Origin: Buchnera aphidicola (Pseudoregma panicola)
GTDB lineage: Bacteria > Pseudomonadota > Gammaproteobacteria > Enterobacterales > Enterobacteriaceae
DNA length: 64,000 nt
NCBI RefSeq assembly: GCF_039376655.1
Contig: NZ_CP135000.1
Span: 124,001 to 188,000, forward strand
Direction: 5' to 3'
The translations under genes and the position numbers were made by a program. This document shows, in pieces, positions 20,783 through 29,013 of the stretch (positions within the stretch are counted from its first letter, which is position 1; each line of letters starts with the position of its first letter). The notes under the pieces were generated by a model. That model was not told where the DNA came from. It saw nothing but the letters and a program-made list of their open reading frames with translations, and did no database searches.

Positions 20783-21376
20783 TTATTTTTTATTTTTTAA
20801 ATATTTTTTTAAACCTTCTATAGATGGTTTTATTCCGATTTTATTTTTGTTCCAATTTGATGGACATACTTCACCATATTTTTTATGAAATTTTATTGCA
20901 TCTATCATTCTTATAACTTCTTTAATATTTCTTCCATATGGTAAATCATTTATAATTTCATTTCTAATTATTCCATTATTATCTATTAAAAATGTTGCTC
21001 TTAAAGAAACCCCAGCTTCTGGATGCTCTACTTCATATAATTTTTGTATTTCTTTTTTTATATCAGAAATTATTGTATATTTTAATTCTCCAATTCCTCC
21101 ATTTTTTATAGCAATTTTTTTCCATGTATAATGTGAATAAATAGAATCGCAAGATACACCTATTATTCTAGTATTTCTTTTTTTGAATTCTTCATATGAA
21201 TTATTAAATTCTATTATTTCAGTTGGGCATACAAATGTAAAATCCATTGGCCAAAAAAATAAAACAGATATTTTATTTTTAATATATTTTTTAAAATCAA
21301 ATTTTTCTATTATTTTATTATTTTTTAAAATGGCAGTAGAAAAAAATGTAGGCGCTTTTCTTGTAACTAATGTCAT
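20783..21376 (-). CDS. ahpC: 2-Cys peroxiredoxin (AhpC/TSA family)
   Basis: Thiol peroxidase that reduces hydrogen peroxide and organic peroxides. It has 197 residues. The peroxidatic cysteine is C50 in DFTFVCPTE and the resolving cysteine is C171 in GEVCPSNW, typical of the Prx1/AhpC group. The region HPEAGVSLRATFLID is conserved. No ahpF is adjacent, so the reductant is not evident here. It is a single-gene unit, divergent from ung and convergent with the DUF2076 gene. The exact symbol (ahpC versus tsaA) is a naming choice; the sequence looks closer to the eukaryote-like TSA branch than to E. coli AhpC. Confidence 0.9.
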   Translation of the reverse strand: MTLVTRKAPTFFSTAILKNNKIIEKFDFKKYIKNKISVLFFWPMDFTFVCPTEIIEFNNSYEEFKKRNTRIIGVSCDSIYSHYTWKKIAIKNGGIGELKYTIISDIKKEIQKLYEVEHPEAGVSLRATFLIDNNGIIRNEIINDLPYGRNIKEVIRMIDAIKFHKKYGEVCPSNWNKNKIGIKPSIEGLKKYLKNKK

Positions 21377-21449
21377 ATTTTTCCTATAATTTTATATTAA
21401 TTAATTATTATAAAAATTATTATCATTAATAATAATTTTATATTTAAAA

Positions 21450-21455
21450 AAGGTG
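21450..21455 (+). promoter_or_regulatory. Ribosome binding site of ung (decides the start)
   Basis: AAGGTG, six bases before ATG 21462. The GTG inside it (21453) opens the same frame but would be an unlikely start. Confidence 0.6.
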
Positions 21456-21461
21456 TTAAAT

Positions 21462-22124
21462 ATGAAAAAAATTATAACATGGAAAAATATTTTAGATACA
21501 AAAAAAAAAAAATATTTATTAAAAATATTAAAATTTATAAAATTAGAAAGATGTAGAAAAATTATATATCCTTCTAATAAAAATATGTTTTCTGCATTTA
21601 AATATACTAGTTTTAAAAAAATAAAAGTAGTTATATTAGGTCAAGATCCTTATCATAATAAATGTCAAGCAAATGGATTAGCTTTTTCAGTAAATTATGG
21701 AGTTAAAATACCTCCTTCATTAAAAAATATATTTAAAGAATTAAAAAGAAGTATAAAATTTTTTAATTTTCCTAAACATGGAAATTTGTTAAAATGGGCT
21801 AATCAAGGTATTTTATTATTAAATACTATTTTAACTGTTGAAAAAAATAAACCAAATTCTCATAAAAATATTGGTTGGTCATATTTTACTGATACTATAA
21901 TAAAAAAAATAAGTTTTTATAAAAAAAATGTAATATTTTTACTTTTAGGTAAAAATGCTCAAAAAAAAGTTGATTTAATAAATTTTAATAAACATTTTAT
22001 ATTAATTTCATCTCATCCATCTCCATATTCTGCAAAAAATGGTTTTTTGGGGTGTAATCATTTTTTAAAAATAAATAGTATTTTAACTTATCTTAAAAAA
22101 GATAATATAGATTGGAATTTATAA
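21462..22124 (+). CDS. ung: Uracil-DNA glycosylase
   Basis: Removes uracil from DNA in base excision repair. It has 220 residues (E. coli 229). Family motifs are all visible: GQDPYH with the catalytic aspartate, GLAFSV, PPSLKNIFKEL, the LLLNT segment with its asparagine, and SSHPSPYSAKNGFLGC with the catalytic histidine loop. A run of 13 A (21500-21512) occupies codons 13-17. It is convergent with grpE, only 34 bp away. In a genome this AT-rich, with C-to-T change a major mutational pressure, retention of ung is notable. Confidence 0.97.
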   Translation: MKKIITWKNILDTKKKKYLLKILKFIKLERCRKIIYPSNKNMFSAFKYTSFKKIKVVILGQDPYHNKCQANGLAFSVNYGVKIPPSLKNIFKELKRSIKFFNFPKHGNLLKWANQGILLLNTILTVEKNKPNSHKNIGWSYFTDTIIKKISFYKKNVIFLLLGKNAQKKVDLINFNKHFILISSHPSPYSAKNGFLGCNHFLKINSILTYLKKDNIDWNL

Positions 22125-22158
22125 AAAATAATATTTTAATTTTTAAATTAATATATTT

Positions 22159-22554
22159 TTATATTTTTTTATTATTTTTTTTTATATTTTTGATTGATTT
22201 TAATATCAAATGTATGCCTTTGAGCATAGGATCATTTTCAATTTTTTTTTCTTTTATTTTTTTGTATATTTTTTTTATATCTTTTATTATTTTATTAATA
22301 TTTTTAATAAATAGTTTTATATTTTCTTTTTTTATATTTTCTATTTTTTTTTTGTTTTCTTTTTCCATATTATCTATATTAGCTATTTCTCTAATATGTA
22401 TATCATTTTTATATTTTTTTAAGTATATTATTTTTTTAAGATTTTTTACTATTTTTAAATTAATTTTTTTATTTTTTTTTATATATGATTTTATTTTTTC
22501 TTCATTTTTTATTTTTTTTTTTATTTCTTTATTTTTTATAATTTTTTTTTTCAT
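22159..22554 (-). pseudogene. grpE: Truncated GrpE-like nucleotide exchange factor
   Basis: 131 residues, against about 197 in E. coli GrpE. It is very lysine-rich, but residues from about 58 to 125 align with the GrpE dimer helix and four-helix bundle: the stretch ANIDNMEKENKKKIE resembles AEMENLRRRTELDIE, and NDPMLKGIHLILKSI resembles SAMVEGIELTLKSM. The frame then stops, so the C-terminal beta-domain that contacts the DnaK nucleotide-binding domain is missing. The stop lies only 34 bp from the convergent ung end, leaving no room for it. No Shine-Dalgarno precedes the ATG. It may be a decaying gene or a minimal stalk. Buchnera is remembered to carry two grpE copies, so a functional one may exist elsewhere. 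Confidence 0.65.
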
Positions 22555-22610
22555 AGTATTTATATTATTTTTTAATATTTGTTAAAAACATTTAAATATT
22601 AACATTATTT

Positions 22611-22969
22611 TGGAGCTGGCGGGATTCGAACCCGCGTCCAAATAACATTTTATAATATAGGTATTACATGTTTATTCTATTTTTTTTTTTTAAATTTTTA
22701 AATATATAGACATATTATAAAAATTATAGTTCATATATTTTTTTTAATAAAAAAATGAACATTTTTTATTAATATCTCTTTTTTTATGACCTTAATAATT
22801 TAATTTTAAAGAGAAAAAATTAAATAAAAGGGCTTTATTGGTTATTAAGCCGCTAAAGCGTATTTTGTTCTTTTTGCAAGTATTTTTTTTGGTTTTTTTA
22901 CAAGATTTTTCCTATTCTTGACATGAACCTAAAATTTTAAAGTTATTTGTCAAATCCTAAAACAGCCCC
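22611..22969 (-). ncRNA. ssrA: Transfer-messenger RNA (tmRNA)
   Basis: Rescues ribosomes stalled on broken mRNA. The 3' end reads, on the minus strand, GGACGCGGGTTCGAATCCC then GCCAGCTCCA, the tRNA-like T arm and acceptor with encoded CCA. The 5' end GGGGCTG pairs with CAGCTCC. The length is 359 bases (E. coli 363). The tag reading frame is at 22842-22877: resume codon GCA, then AKRTKYALAA and a double TAA stop. The YALAA end is the conserved degradation signal; the first part is basic, unlike the acidic E. coli tag. smpB is not in the window. The pseudoknot region is almost pure A/T. Confidence 0.97.
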
Positions 22970-23106
22970 ATAATAAAATTATTATATTTTATTATTGCAA
23001 AAAAAAATATTTATGTCTATATCTTATTTTTAATTTTTTATATATAATTATCAAAAAATATTATTAAAATATAATAATTTTTATTATAAGATTAGTTAAA
23101 TAAAAA

Positions 23107-23412
23107 ATGAATACATTAGAAGAAATTAAAAGTCAAATAAAAAACAATAATATATTATTATATATGAAAGGAAGTTTAAATAATCCAAGATGTGGTTTTT
23201 CTGATCAAGCATCTAAAACAATATTAAAATATACTAAAAAATGTAAATATATAGATGTTTTAAAACATAGTGATATTAGAAGAGAATTACCTAAATTTTC
23301 AAATTGGCCTACTTTTCCTCAGTTATGGGTTAACGGAAAACTAATTGGTGGATGTAGTATTATAATAAAAATGGAACAAACAGGAGAATTAAAAAAAATT
23401 CTAGGAAAATAG
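23107..23412 (+). CDS. grxD: Monothiol glutaredoxin
   Basis: Glutaredoxin-4 type protein that binds and transfers [2Fe-2S] clusters with glutathione. It has 101 residues (E. coli 115, the difference being at the C-terminus). The monothiol CGFS motif is at residues 29-32, with LLYMKGSLNNPRCGFS before it. WPTFPQLWVNGKLIGGC is the conserved cis-proline and glutathione-binding region. It is convergent with rnt and separated from it by a hairpin. It probably works with ErpA (41754-42071) in cluster delivery. Confidence 0.95.
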   Translation: MNTLEEIKSQIKNNNILLYMKGSLNNPRCGFSDQASKTILKYTKKCKYIDVLKHSDIRRELPKFSNWPTFPQLWVNGKLIGGCSIIIKMEQTGELKKILGK

Positions 23413-23460
23413 TATAATACTATAATTATTTTTTTTTAAATAAAAAATTTTATTTTTTAA

Positions 23461-23504
23461 AGATATAACATTAAATTTTATATTTAAAATTTATTGTTAT
23501 ATCT
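23461..23504. terminator. Bidirectional hairpin between grxD and rnt
   Basis: AGATATAACA / TGTTATATCT (10 bp) with a loop that can pair further. It lies between convergent genes and is followed by T-rich sequence. The stem is AT-only, so it is weaker than the others. Confidence 0.6.
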
Positions 23505-23511
23505 ATTTATT

Positions 23512-24153
23512 TTATTTATTTTTTTTTATAGGCCACCCCCCTAATTTTTTCCATTTATTTACTATTTTGCAAAATAAATTAGCTGTTTTTAATGCATCAT
23601 ATAAAGCTGAATGTGCTTTTTTATTGTCAAAGTATATCCCTATTTTTTTGCAAGATTTGGAAAGAACTGTTTGTCCAACAGCTAATCCACTTAAAGTAGC
23701 TGTATCAAAAGTTACAAATGTATGAAATGGATTTTTTTTAATTTTATTTCTTTTAATTGCAGACATAAAAAAATTTAAGTCAAATATTGAATTGTGTGCA
23801 ACTATTATTCCTTTTTTACATTTTTCTAATTTTATTTTTTTTTTTACTTCTTTTAAAATATTTATTAAAGCATTTTTTTCACTTATAGCTCCTCTTAGTG
23901 GATTAAATGGATCTATTTTATTAAATTTTATTGAAGTTTCATTTAATACAGATCCTGTAAAAGGTTTTATATGATAATGAAGCGTTCTTTCTTTTTTTAA
24001 CCATCCCAATTTATCCATTTTAAAAGTTATCGCAGCTATTTCTAACAAAGCATCTGTATTATAATTAAATCCTGCTGTTTCTATATCTATTACTACTGGA
24101 TAAAAACTCCTAAATCTTTTATTTAATAAATATTTTATTTTTTTTGGTTCCAT
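23512..24153 (-). CDS. rnt: Ribonuclease T
   Basis: 3'-5' exoribonuclease of the DEDD family that trims tRNA and other stable RNA 3' ends. It has 213 residues (E. coli 215). Motif I is [10 protein letters not shown], motif II is [13 protein letters not shown], and motif III is [11 protein letters not shown] with catalytic His and Asp. [13 protein letters not shown] and the C-terminal KWKKLGGWP are diagnostic. It is a single-gene unit, divergent from sodA. Confidence 0.97.
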   Translation of the reverse strand: MEPKKIKYLLNKRFRSFYPVVIDIETAGFNYNTDALLEIAAITFKMDKLGWLKKERTLHYHIKPFTGSVLNETSIKFNKIDPFNPLRGAISEKNALINILKEVKKKIKLEKCKKGIIVAHNSIFDLNFFMSAIKRNKIKKNPFHTFVTFDTATLSGLAVGQTVLSKSCKKIGIYFDNKKAHSALYDALKTANLFCKIVNKWKKLGGWPIKKNK

Positions 24154-24286
24154 TTTTATAATCTTTTGATTTTAATTTTATTTATTTTTATTTTATAATA
24201 AATAAAAATATTTATTAAAAAGTTGTTTATATTTTATCATTTTTATTTATAATAAAAATATATTATTTTTTTTAGGATTTTTTTTC

Positions 24287-24922
24287 ATGTTTAAACTTCC
24301 AGTTTTAAATTATTCATATAAAGCATTTGAACCATATATAGATGAAGAAACAATGTTTATACATTATAATAAACATCATAGAAATTATTTAGAAAATTTA
24401 AATATTATTATAAAAAATAATAATATTTCTTATAGTTCTTTAGAACACTTAGTAAGTTCTATTAATGAATTAGATTTAAAAGACATAAATAAATTAAAAA
24501 ATAATGTTGGTGGTTATTATAATCATTTATTGTTTTGGGAAAACATAAAATTAGGAACTAATATAAACATTAAATTTAAAAAAATTATAGAAAAAAATTT
24601 TGTTAGTTTAAATAATTTTAAGTCAAGTTTTGAAAATGTTTCGTCTTCTCATTTTGGTTCAGGTTGGTCTTGGTTAATATTAAAAAAAAATAATTTATTA
24701 GAAATTGTTTCTACTAATAATCAAGATAATCCTTTAATGGGTAATTTTGTTTCCAATACATTTGGATTTCCAATTATTGGATTAGATTTATGGGAACATG
24801 CTTATTATTTGAAATATAAAAACGATAGAATCAGTTATATAAAAAACTTTTGGAAAATTTTAAACTGGGATATAGTTTTTAAAAGATATAAAAAATTTAT
24901 AAAAAATGATTTTATATTATAA
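24287..24922 (+). CDS. sodA: Superoxide dismutase, manganese type
   Basis: Dismutates superoxide. It has 211 residues. Metal ligands are H26, H80, D167 and H171 (FIHYNKHH, YYNHLLFW, GLDLWEHAYY). The outer-sphere glutamine at 146 in STNNQDNPLM is the position and context typical of manganese enzymes rather than iron enzymes. It is the first of three codirectional genes sodA-pth-ychF. Buchnera usually has a single Mn-type enzyme at this locus, as far as I remember. Confidence 0.95.
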   Translation: MFKLPVLNYSYKAFEPYIDEETMFIHYNKHHRNYLENLNIIIKNNNISYSSLEHLVSSINELDLKDINKLKNNVGGYYNHLLFWENIKLGTNINIKFKKIIEKNFVSLNNFKSSFENVSSSHFGSGWSWLILKKNNLLEIVSTNNQDNPLMGNFVSNTFGFPIIGLDLWEHAYYLKYKNDRISYIKNFWKILNWDIVFKRYKKFIKNDFIL

Positions 24923-24970
24923 ATTTATAATAAATATTATTATTTTTATTTTATTTAAAATTTTTTTTAT

Positions 24971-24975
24971 AAGGA
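24971..24975 (+). promoter_or_regulatory. Ribosome binding site of pth (supports a TTG start)
   Basis: AAGGA nine bases before TTG 24985. The next in-frame ATG (25000) would be 24 bases away, too far for this site. Confidence 0.6.
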
Positions 24976-24984
24976 ATTTTATTT

Positions 24985-25530
24985 TTGAAAAATTTTAAAA
25001 TGATAGTTGGATTATCTAATCCTTTAAAAAAATATTATAATACTAGACATAATATTGGATCATGGTTTATAAAACATTTATCTAAAAAATTTGATGTTAA
25101 ATTAAATATTAAAAAAAAATTTTATGGATATATTGGTTTGTGGAAATATTTTAATAATTTTATTTATCTTTTGATACCAAATATATATATGAATTTAAAT
25201 GGAATTTCTGTTTATTCTACTTCTTCTTTTTATAAAATAAAAAGTGATAATATATTAATAATACAAGACGATTTGAATACTGCTATTGGAAAAACTAAAT
25301 TTATTATTTCTTGTAACAATTATGGTCATAATGGAATTAAAAATATAATAAGTAAGTTTGAAAAGCATACTTTATTTAAACGAATTTGTGTTGGAATAGG
25401 AAGGCCTAGTAAAAATAATATAAGTTTATCTTCTTATGTTTTATCTAGTCCTTCTAAAGAAGAAAAAAAATCTATTATAAATTCTATAAATAATTCTATA
25501 CATATTATAGAAAAATTTATAAAATTATAA
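24985..25530 (+). CDS. pth: Peptidyl-tRNA hydrolase
   Basis: Cleaves peptidyl-tRNA released prematurely from ribosomes. It has 181 residues (E. coli 194). The catalytic histidine is H22 in NTRHNIGSWF. Asparagines occur in LSNP, YMNLNG and GHNGIKNI, and the aspartate in QDDLN. TTG at 24985 is chosen as start because a good Shine-Dalgarno sits nine bases upstream and the resulting N-terminus aligns with E. coli. The loop before GHNG is NNY rather than glycine-rich. It lies 62 bp after sodA and 74 bp before ychF. Confidence 0.95.
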   Translation: MKNFKMIVGLSNPLKKYYNTRHNIGSWFIKHLSKKFDVKLNIKKKFYGYIGLWKYFNNFIYLLIPNIYMNLNGISVYSTSSFYKIKSDNILIIQDDLNTAIGKTKFIISCNNYGHNGIKNIISKFEKHTLFKRICVGIGRPSKNNISLSSYVLSSPSKEEKKSIINSINNSIHIIEKFIKL

Positions 25531-25604
25531 ATCATTTAATAAATATAAATTTTATTTTTATGTATTTTTTATTTTATATTTTTTAAATTAGAGAAACGTT
25601 AATT

Positions 25605-26699
25605 ATGTCACTAAAATGCGGTATAGTAGGACTTCCTAATGTTGGAAAATCTATGTTTTTTAATATATTAACTAAATCCAATGTACCTTCAAAAAATTTT
25701 CCATTTTGTACTATAGATCCTAATATAGGAATTTCTATAGTTGAAGATAAAAGAATAGAAAGTATTTTAAAAATTGTAAAATCAAAAAATATTATAAAAA
25801 CTTTTATAAAATTTGTAGATATAGCAGGATTAGTTAAAAATTCTTATTTAGGAGATGGGTTAGGAAATAAATTTTTATCTCATATAAAAAATGTTGATGC
25901 TATACTACATATAGTAAGATTTTTTAAAAAAAAAGAAATTTTACATGTAAATAATAAAGTAGATCCTATATATGATGTAAATTTAGTAAATACAGAGTTA
26001 GTACTATCGGATTATGAAGAATGTGAAAAATATATAAAATATTATAATAAAAAAAGTAATGAAAAAAATTTTGATTTAAATAATTATTTTTTAGAAACTT
26101 TAAATTTATTAAAAATTTGTTTAAAAAAATTAAAAGAAAATATTAGTATAAGAGATATAAAATTTGACAAAAAACAAAAAAATATTTTAAAAAAATTTAA
26201 TTTTATAACTAATAAACCAGTTTTATACATTGCTAATATAGATATAAAAGATTTTATTTTATTAAAAGTAAAAAATAAAATTTTATTTAAAATAAAGAAT
26301 TTTCCTTATAAAATTTTTCCAATTTGTATTAATTTTTACAATATTAATTATAATAAAATACATATAAAATATAATATTTTACTAAATTTTTTTTTAAAAG
26401 ATATAGAAAATATAATTTGTGTTACATATAATTTATTAAATTTACAAACTTTTTTTACTGTAGGTACAAAAGAAATAAGATCTTGGACAATAAAAAAGGG
26501 CTCTACTGCTATTGATGCTGCTAATATTATTCATACAGATTTTAAAAAAGGTTTTATAAGAGCAGAAGTAATTTCTTATAAAGATTTTATATTTTATAAA
26601 GGAATAAAATTTGCTAGACAACATGGTAAGTATAGATTAGAAAGTAAAAATTATATATTGTCAGATGGTGATATTGTGCATTTTTTGTTTAATGTTTAA
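25605..26699 (+). CDS. ychF: Ribosome-binding ATPase YchF (Obg family)
   Basis: Conserved P-loop NTPase that binds ribosomes. It has 364 residues, the usual length. The P-loop is GLPNVGKSM at 9-17 (most relatives have T after GKS). G3 is DIAGLVKNSYLGDGLGN. A coiled-coil insert follows. The position of the G4 motif, NxxE in E. coli YchF, reads NIDI at 211-214. The C-terminal TGS domain is conserved: HTDFKKGFIRAEVISYKDF and DGDIVHFLFNV. As in E. coli it follows pth. A hairpin shared with thrC comes next. Confidence 0.96.
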   Translation: MSLKCGIVGLPNVGKSMFFNILTKSNVPSKNFPFCTIDPNIGISIVEDKRIESILKIVKSKNIIKTFIKFVDIAGLVKNSYLGDGLGNKFLSHIKNVDAILHIVRFFKKKEILHVNNKVDPIYDVNLVNTELVLSDYEECEKYIKYYNKKSNEKNFDLNNYFLETLNLLKICLKKLKENISIRDIKFDKKQKNILKKFNFITNKPVLYIANIDIKDFILLKVKNKILFKIKNFPYKIFPICINFYNINYNKIHIKYNILLNFFLKDIENIICVTYNLLNLQTFFTVGTKEIRSWTIKKGSTAIDAANIIHTDFKKGFIRAEVISYKDFIFYKGIKFARQHGKYRLESKNYILSDGDIVHFLFNV

Positions 26700-26715
26700 A
26701 ATATTTTATATTTTT

Positions 26716-26758
26716 AAAGTTTCCTATCAAGTTTATATATTACTTGTTAGGAAACTTT
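26716..26758. terminator. Bidirectional hairpin terminator between ychF and thrC
   Basis: AAAGTTTCCTATCAAGT / ACTTGTTAGGAAACTTT: a 17-position stem with one mismatch and a 9-base loop, flanked by A and T tracts. The strongest terminator in the window, between convergent genes. Confidence 0.85.
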
Positions 26759-26764
26759 ATATTT

Positions 26765-28060
26765 TTATATTAAAAATTTTTTTAATAAAGAAAATTTTGG
26801 ATCTATTGAAAATGATAAAGATTTAATTTTTTTTTGTTTTTTTACACTTTTAGATAATTTTATTTTTACTGGTATAATTTTTTCTACTGTACTTTTAAAT
26901 TTTAAAGGATGGGCTGTTCCTAAAAATAGACCATATTCTCCGTTCTTTATTTTTTTTTTTAGAATATTATAGGCTACAGCTGCATGCGGTTCAGAAATAT
27001 ATTTTAATTTATATAATTTTTTTATACTTTTTTTAGTTTGTTTTTCAGAAACTTTTCCAAATTTTAAATATTTTGAATTTTTTATATTCCATTTATTTTG
27101 TTTAAATAATTCTATAACTCTATCCCAATTGTTAGGTATACTTATATCCATTGCATTTGAAATTGTAGAAATAGTTTTTTTTGGTTTCCATTTATTATAT
27201 TTTAAAAATCTTGGAACTGTATCATTAGAATTTGTAGCAGCTATAAAATTTTTTATAGGAAGACCTATTGATTTAGCTATTAGTCCTGCTGTTATGTTTC
27301 CAAAGTTTCCGCATGGAACTGATATTATTAAATTTTTTCTATTTTTTTTTTTTAAAAGAGAAAAAGCTTCAAAATAATAACAAATTTGTGCTAATAATCT
27401 ACTTATGTTTATAGAGTTTCCTGAATTTAATCCTATTTTTTTTTTTAATTTTTTATCATTAAATGCTTGTTTAACTAATTCTTGACATTCATCAAAGCTT
27501 CCATTTATAGATATAGTTTTTATATTTTTTCCAAGAGTGCAAAACATTCTTTCTTGTATTTTACTAATTTTTCCCTTTGGATATAGTATTACTACATTAA
27601 TATTTTTCATTTTATAGAAGGCATTTGCTACAGCAGCTCCTGTATCTCCAGATGTAGCTGTTAATATAGTAACTTTATTTTTGTTTTTTTTTTTTAGAAA
27701 ATATATTATTTGAGACATAAATCTTGCGCCAAAATCTTTAAAAGCTAAAGTTGGTCCATGAAATAATTCTAAGCAAGAAATATTATTTTCTATTTTTCTT
27801 ATTTTAGGTAAAGTTGGTTCAAAGGATTTTTTTATTATATTTTTTAGATTTTTTTTTGATATTTCTTTTCCTATAAAAGCATTTAATATTTTATAACTTT
27901 TTTCAAAAAAATTCATTTTTAGTATTTTTTTTATTTTTTTTTTTTTAAAATATGGTAATTTTTTTGGAAAAAATAAACCTTGTTTTTCACATAATCCAAG
28001 TTTAACTGCTTCTAAAAATTTTATTTCTTTAGAAACACTTTTTAAACTGTATAATTTCAT
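26765..28060 (-). CDS. thrC: Threonine synthase
   Basis: PLP enzyme converting O-phosphohomoserine to threonine, the last step of threonine synthesis. It has 431 residues (E. coli 428). The PLP lysine is in LAFKDFGARF near residue 107. The phosphate-binding loop SVPCGNFGNITAGL and LTATSGDTGAAVANAF are present. It starts 6 bp after the thrB stop with Shine-Dalgarno AGGTAA, so it is translated from the thrABC mRNA. Threonine is an essential amino acid for aphids. Confidence 0.97.
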   Translation of the reverse strand: MKLYSLKSVSKEIKFLEAVKLGLCEKQGLFFPKKLPYFKKKKIKKILKMNFFEKSYKILNAFIGKEISKKNLKNIIKKSFEPTLPKIRKIENNISCLELFHGPTLAFKDFGARFMSQIIYFLKKKNKNKVTILTATSGDTGAAVANAFYKMKNINVVILYPKGKISKIQERMFCTLGKNIKTISINGSFDECQELVKQAFNDKKLKKKIGLNSGNSINISRLLAQICYYFEAFSLLKKKNRKNLIISVPCGNFGNITAGLIAKSIGLPIKNFIAATNSNDTVPRFLKYNKWKPKKTISTISNAMDISIPNNWDRVIELFKQNKWNIKNSKYLKFGKVSEKQTKKSIKKLYKLKYISEPHAAVAYNILKKKIKNGEYGLFLGTAHPLKFKSTVEKIIPVKIKLSKSVKKQKKIKSLSFSIDPKFSLLKKFLI

Positions 28061-28066
28061 ATTGTT

Positions 28067-28996
28067 TTACCTAATTATTATTGTTCCTTTATTGTTTACT
28101 TTGCATATTTTTACAAATCCTTTATTATTTTTTAAATAATTTTTTTCTAACCATTGTGATATTTTTTTTGCTATTTCCATATTATTACATATAGAAAAAA
28201 CTGTAGGACCTGATCCAGATATTCCAAATCCAATTGAGCCTATTTTTTTTATTTTTTTTTTTATTTCTAAAAATTTTGGAATATATTTCATTCTATATGG
28301 TTCAGCTATTAAATCTTTTATAAATTTTATAGCTAATTGTTGTTGTGTAGAATATGAAGAATGAATAAATCCAGATAAATTTCTACTATGTTCTATGCAT
28401 GTTTTTAAATTATATGTTTTAGGCAATATTTTTCTAGCTTGCAATGTAGACGTTTTTGTACCAGGCCATGCTACTATCCATATCCAATTTTTAAAAAATG
28501 GAATGGATTGACTAATTATATTTTTTTTATTTAATATTATTTGCAGTCCTCCTAGAAAACATGGAGCTACATTATCATAATGTATGTTTCCTGATATTTC
28601 TCCTTCTAGTTTACCCATTAATTTTAAAAGTTCTATTTTTGATAAAGGATTTTTACAAAATTCATTCATTGCAACTAAACTAGCAGATATAGAACATGCA
28701 CTAGATCCAAGTCCTGAACCTATAGGCATATTTTTTTCTAATGTTATTAATACTGATATTTTTTTTTTTATTTTTTTGCAAAAGTATTTCCAACATTTCC
28801 ATACAATGTTTTTATTAAATTCTTTAGGCAATTTTTTGGAAAATTTTCCAATATTTTTTATATCAAATTTTTTATATTTTTTTATTTCTATAGTATCTCC
28901 AAAATTTGAGTTATCTATTGGAGAAATTGCTAATCCTAATGTATCAAATCCTACACTTATGTTTCCTATAGTTGCTGGTGAATAAATTTTTATCAT
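28067..28996 (-). CDS. thrB: Homoserine kinase
   Basis: GHMP-family kinase that phosphorylates homoserine with ATP. It has 309 residues (E. coli 310). The N-terminal SPATIGNISVGFDTLGLA, the phosphate loop PIGSGLGSSACSISA and the C-terminal GFGISGSGPTVFSI are intact. It is the middle gene of thrABC: 17 bp after thrA and 6 bp before thrC. Confidence 0.97.
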   Translation of the reverse strand: MIKIYSPATIGNISVGFDTLGLAISPIDNSNFGDTIEIKKYKKFDIKNIGKFSKKLPKEFNKNIVWKCWKYFCKKIKKKISVLITLEKNMPIGSGLGSSACSISASLVAMNEFCKNPLSKIELLKLMGKLEGEISGNIHYDNVAPCFLGGLQIILNKKNIISQSIPFFKNWIWIVAWPGTKTSTLQARKILPKTYNLKTCIEHSRNLSGFIHSSYSTQQQLAIKFIKDLIAEPYRMKYIPKFLEIKKKIKKIGSIGFGISGSGPTVFSICNNMEIAKKISQWLEKNYLKNNKGFVKICKVNNKGTIIIR

Positions 28997-29013
28997 TATT
29001 ATTTTCCATTTTA

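Noticed and set aside
22112-22585. 157-codon plus-strand ORF, very rich in Phe, Ile and Leu
   Set aside because: It is the complement of the lysine-rich grpE-like frame; AAA-rich DNA read backwards gives TTT codons. No ribosome site or family resemblance.
22970-23106. Promoter for tmRNA (TAGACA, 17 bases, AATAAT on the minus strand)
   Set aside because: Such matches occur everywhere in this base composition; not better than background.
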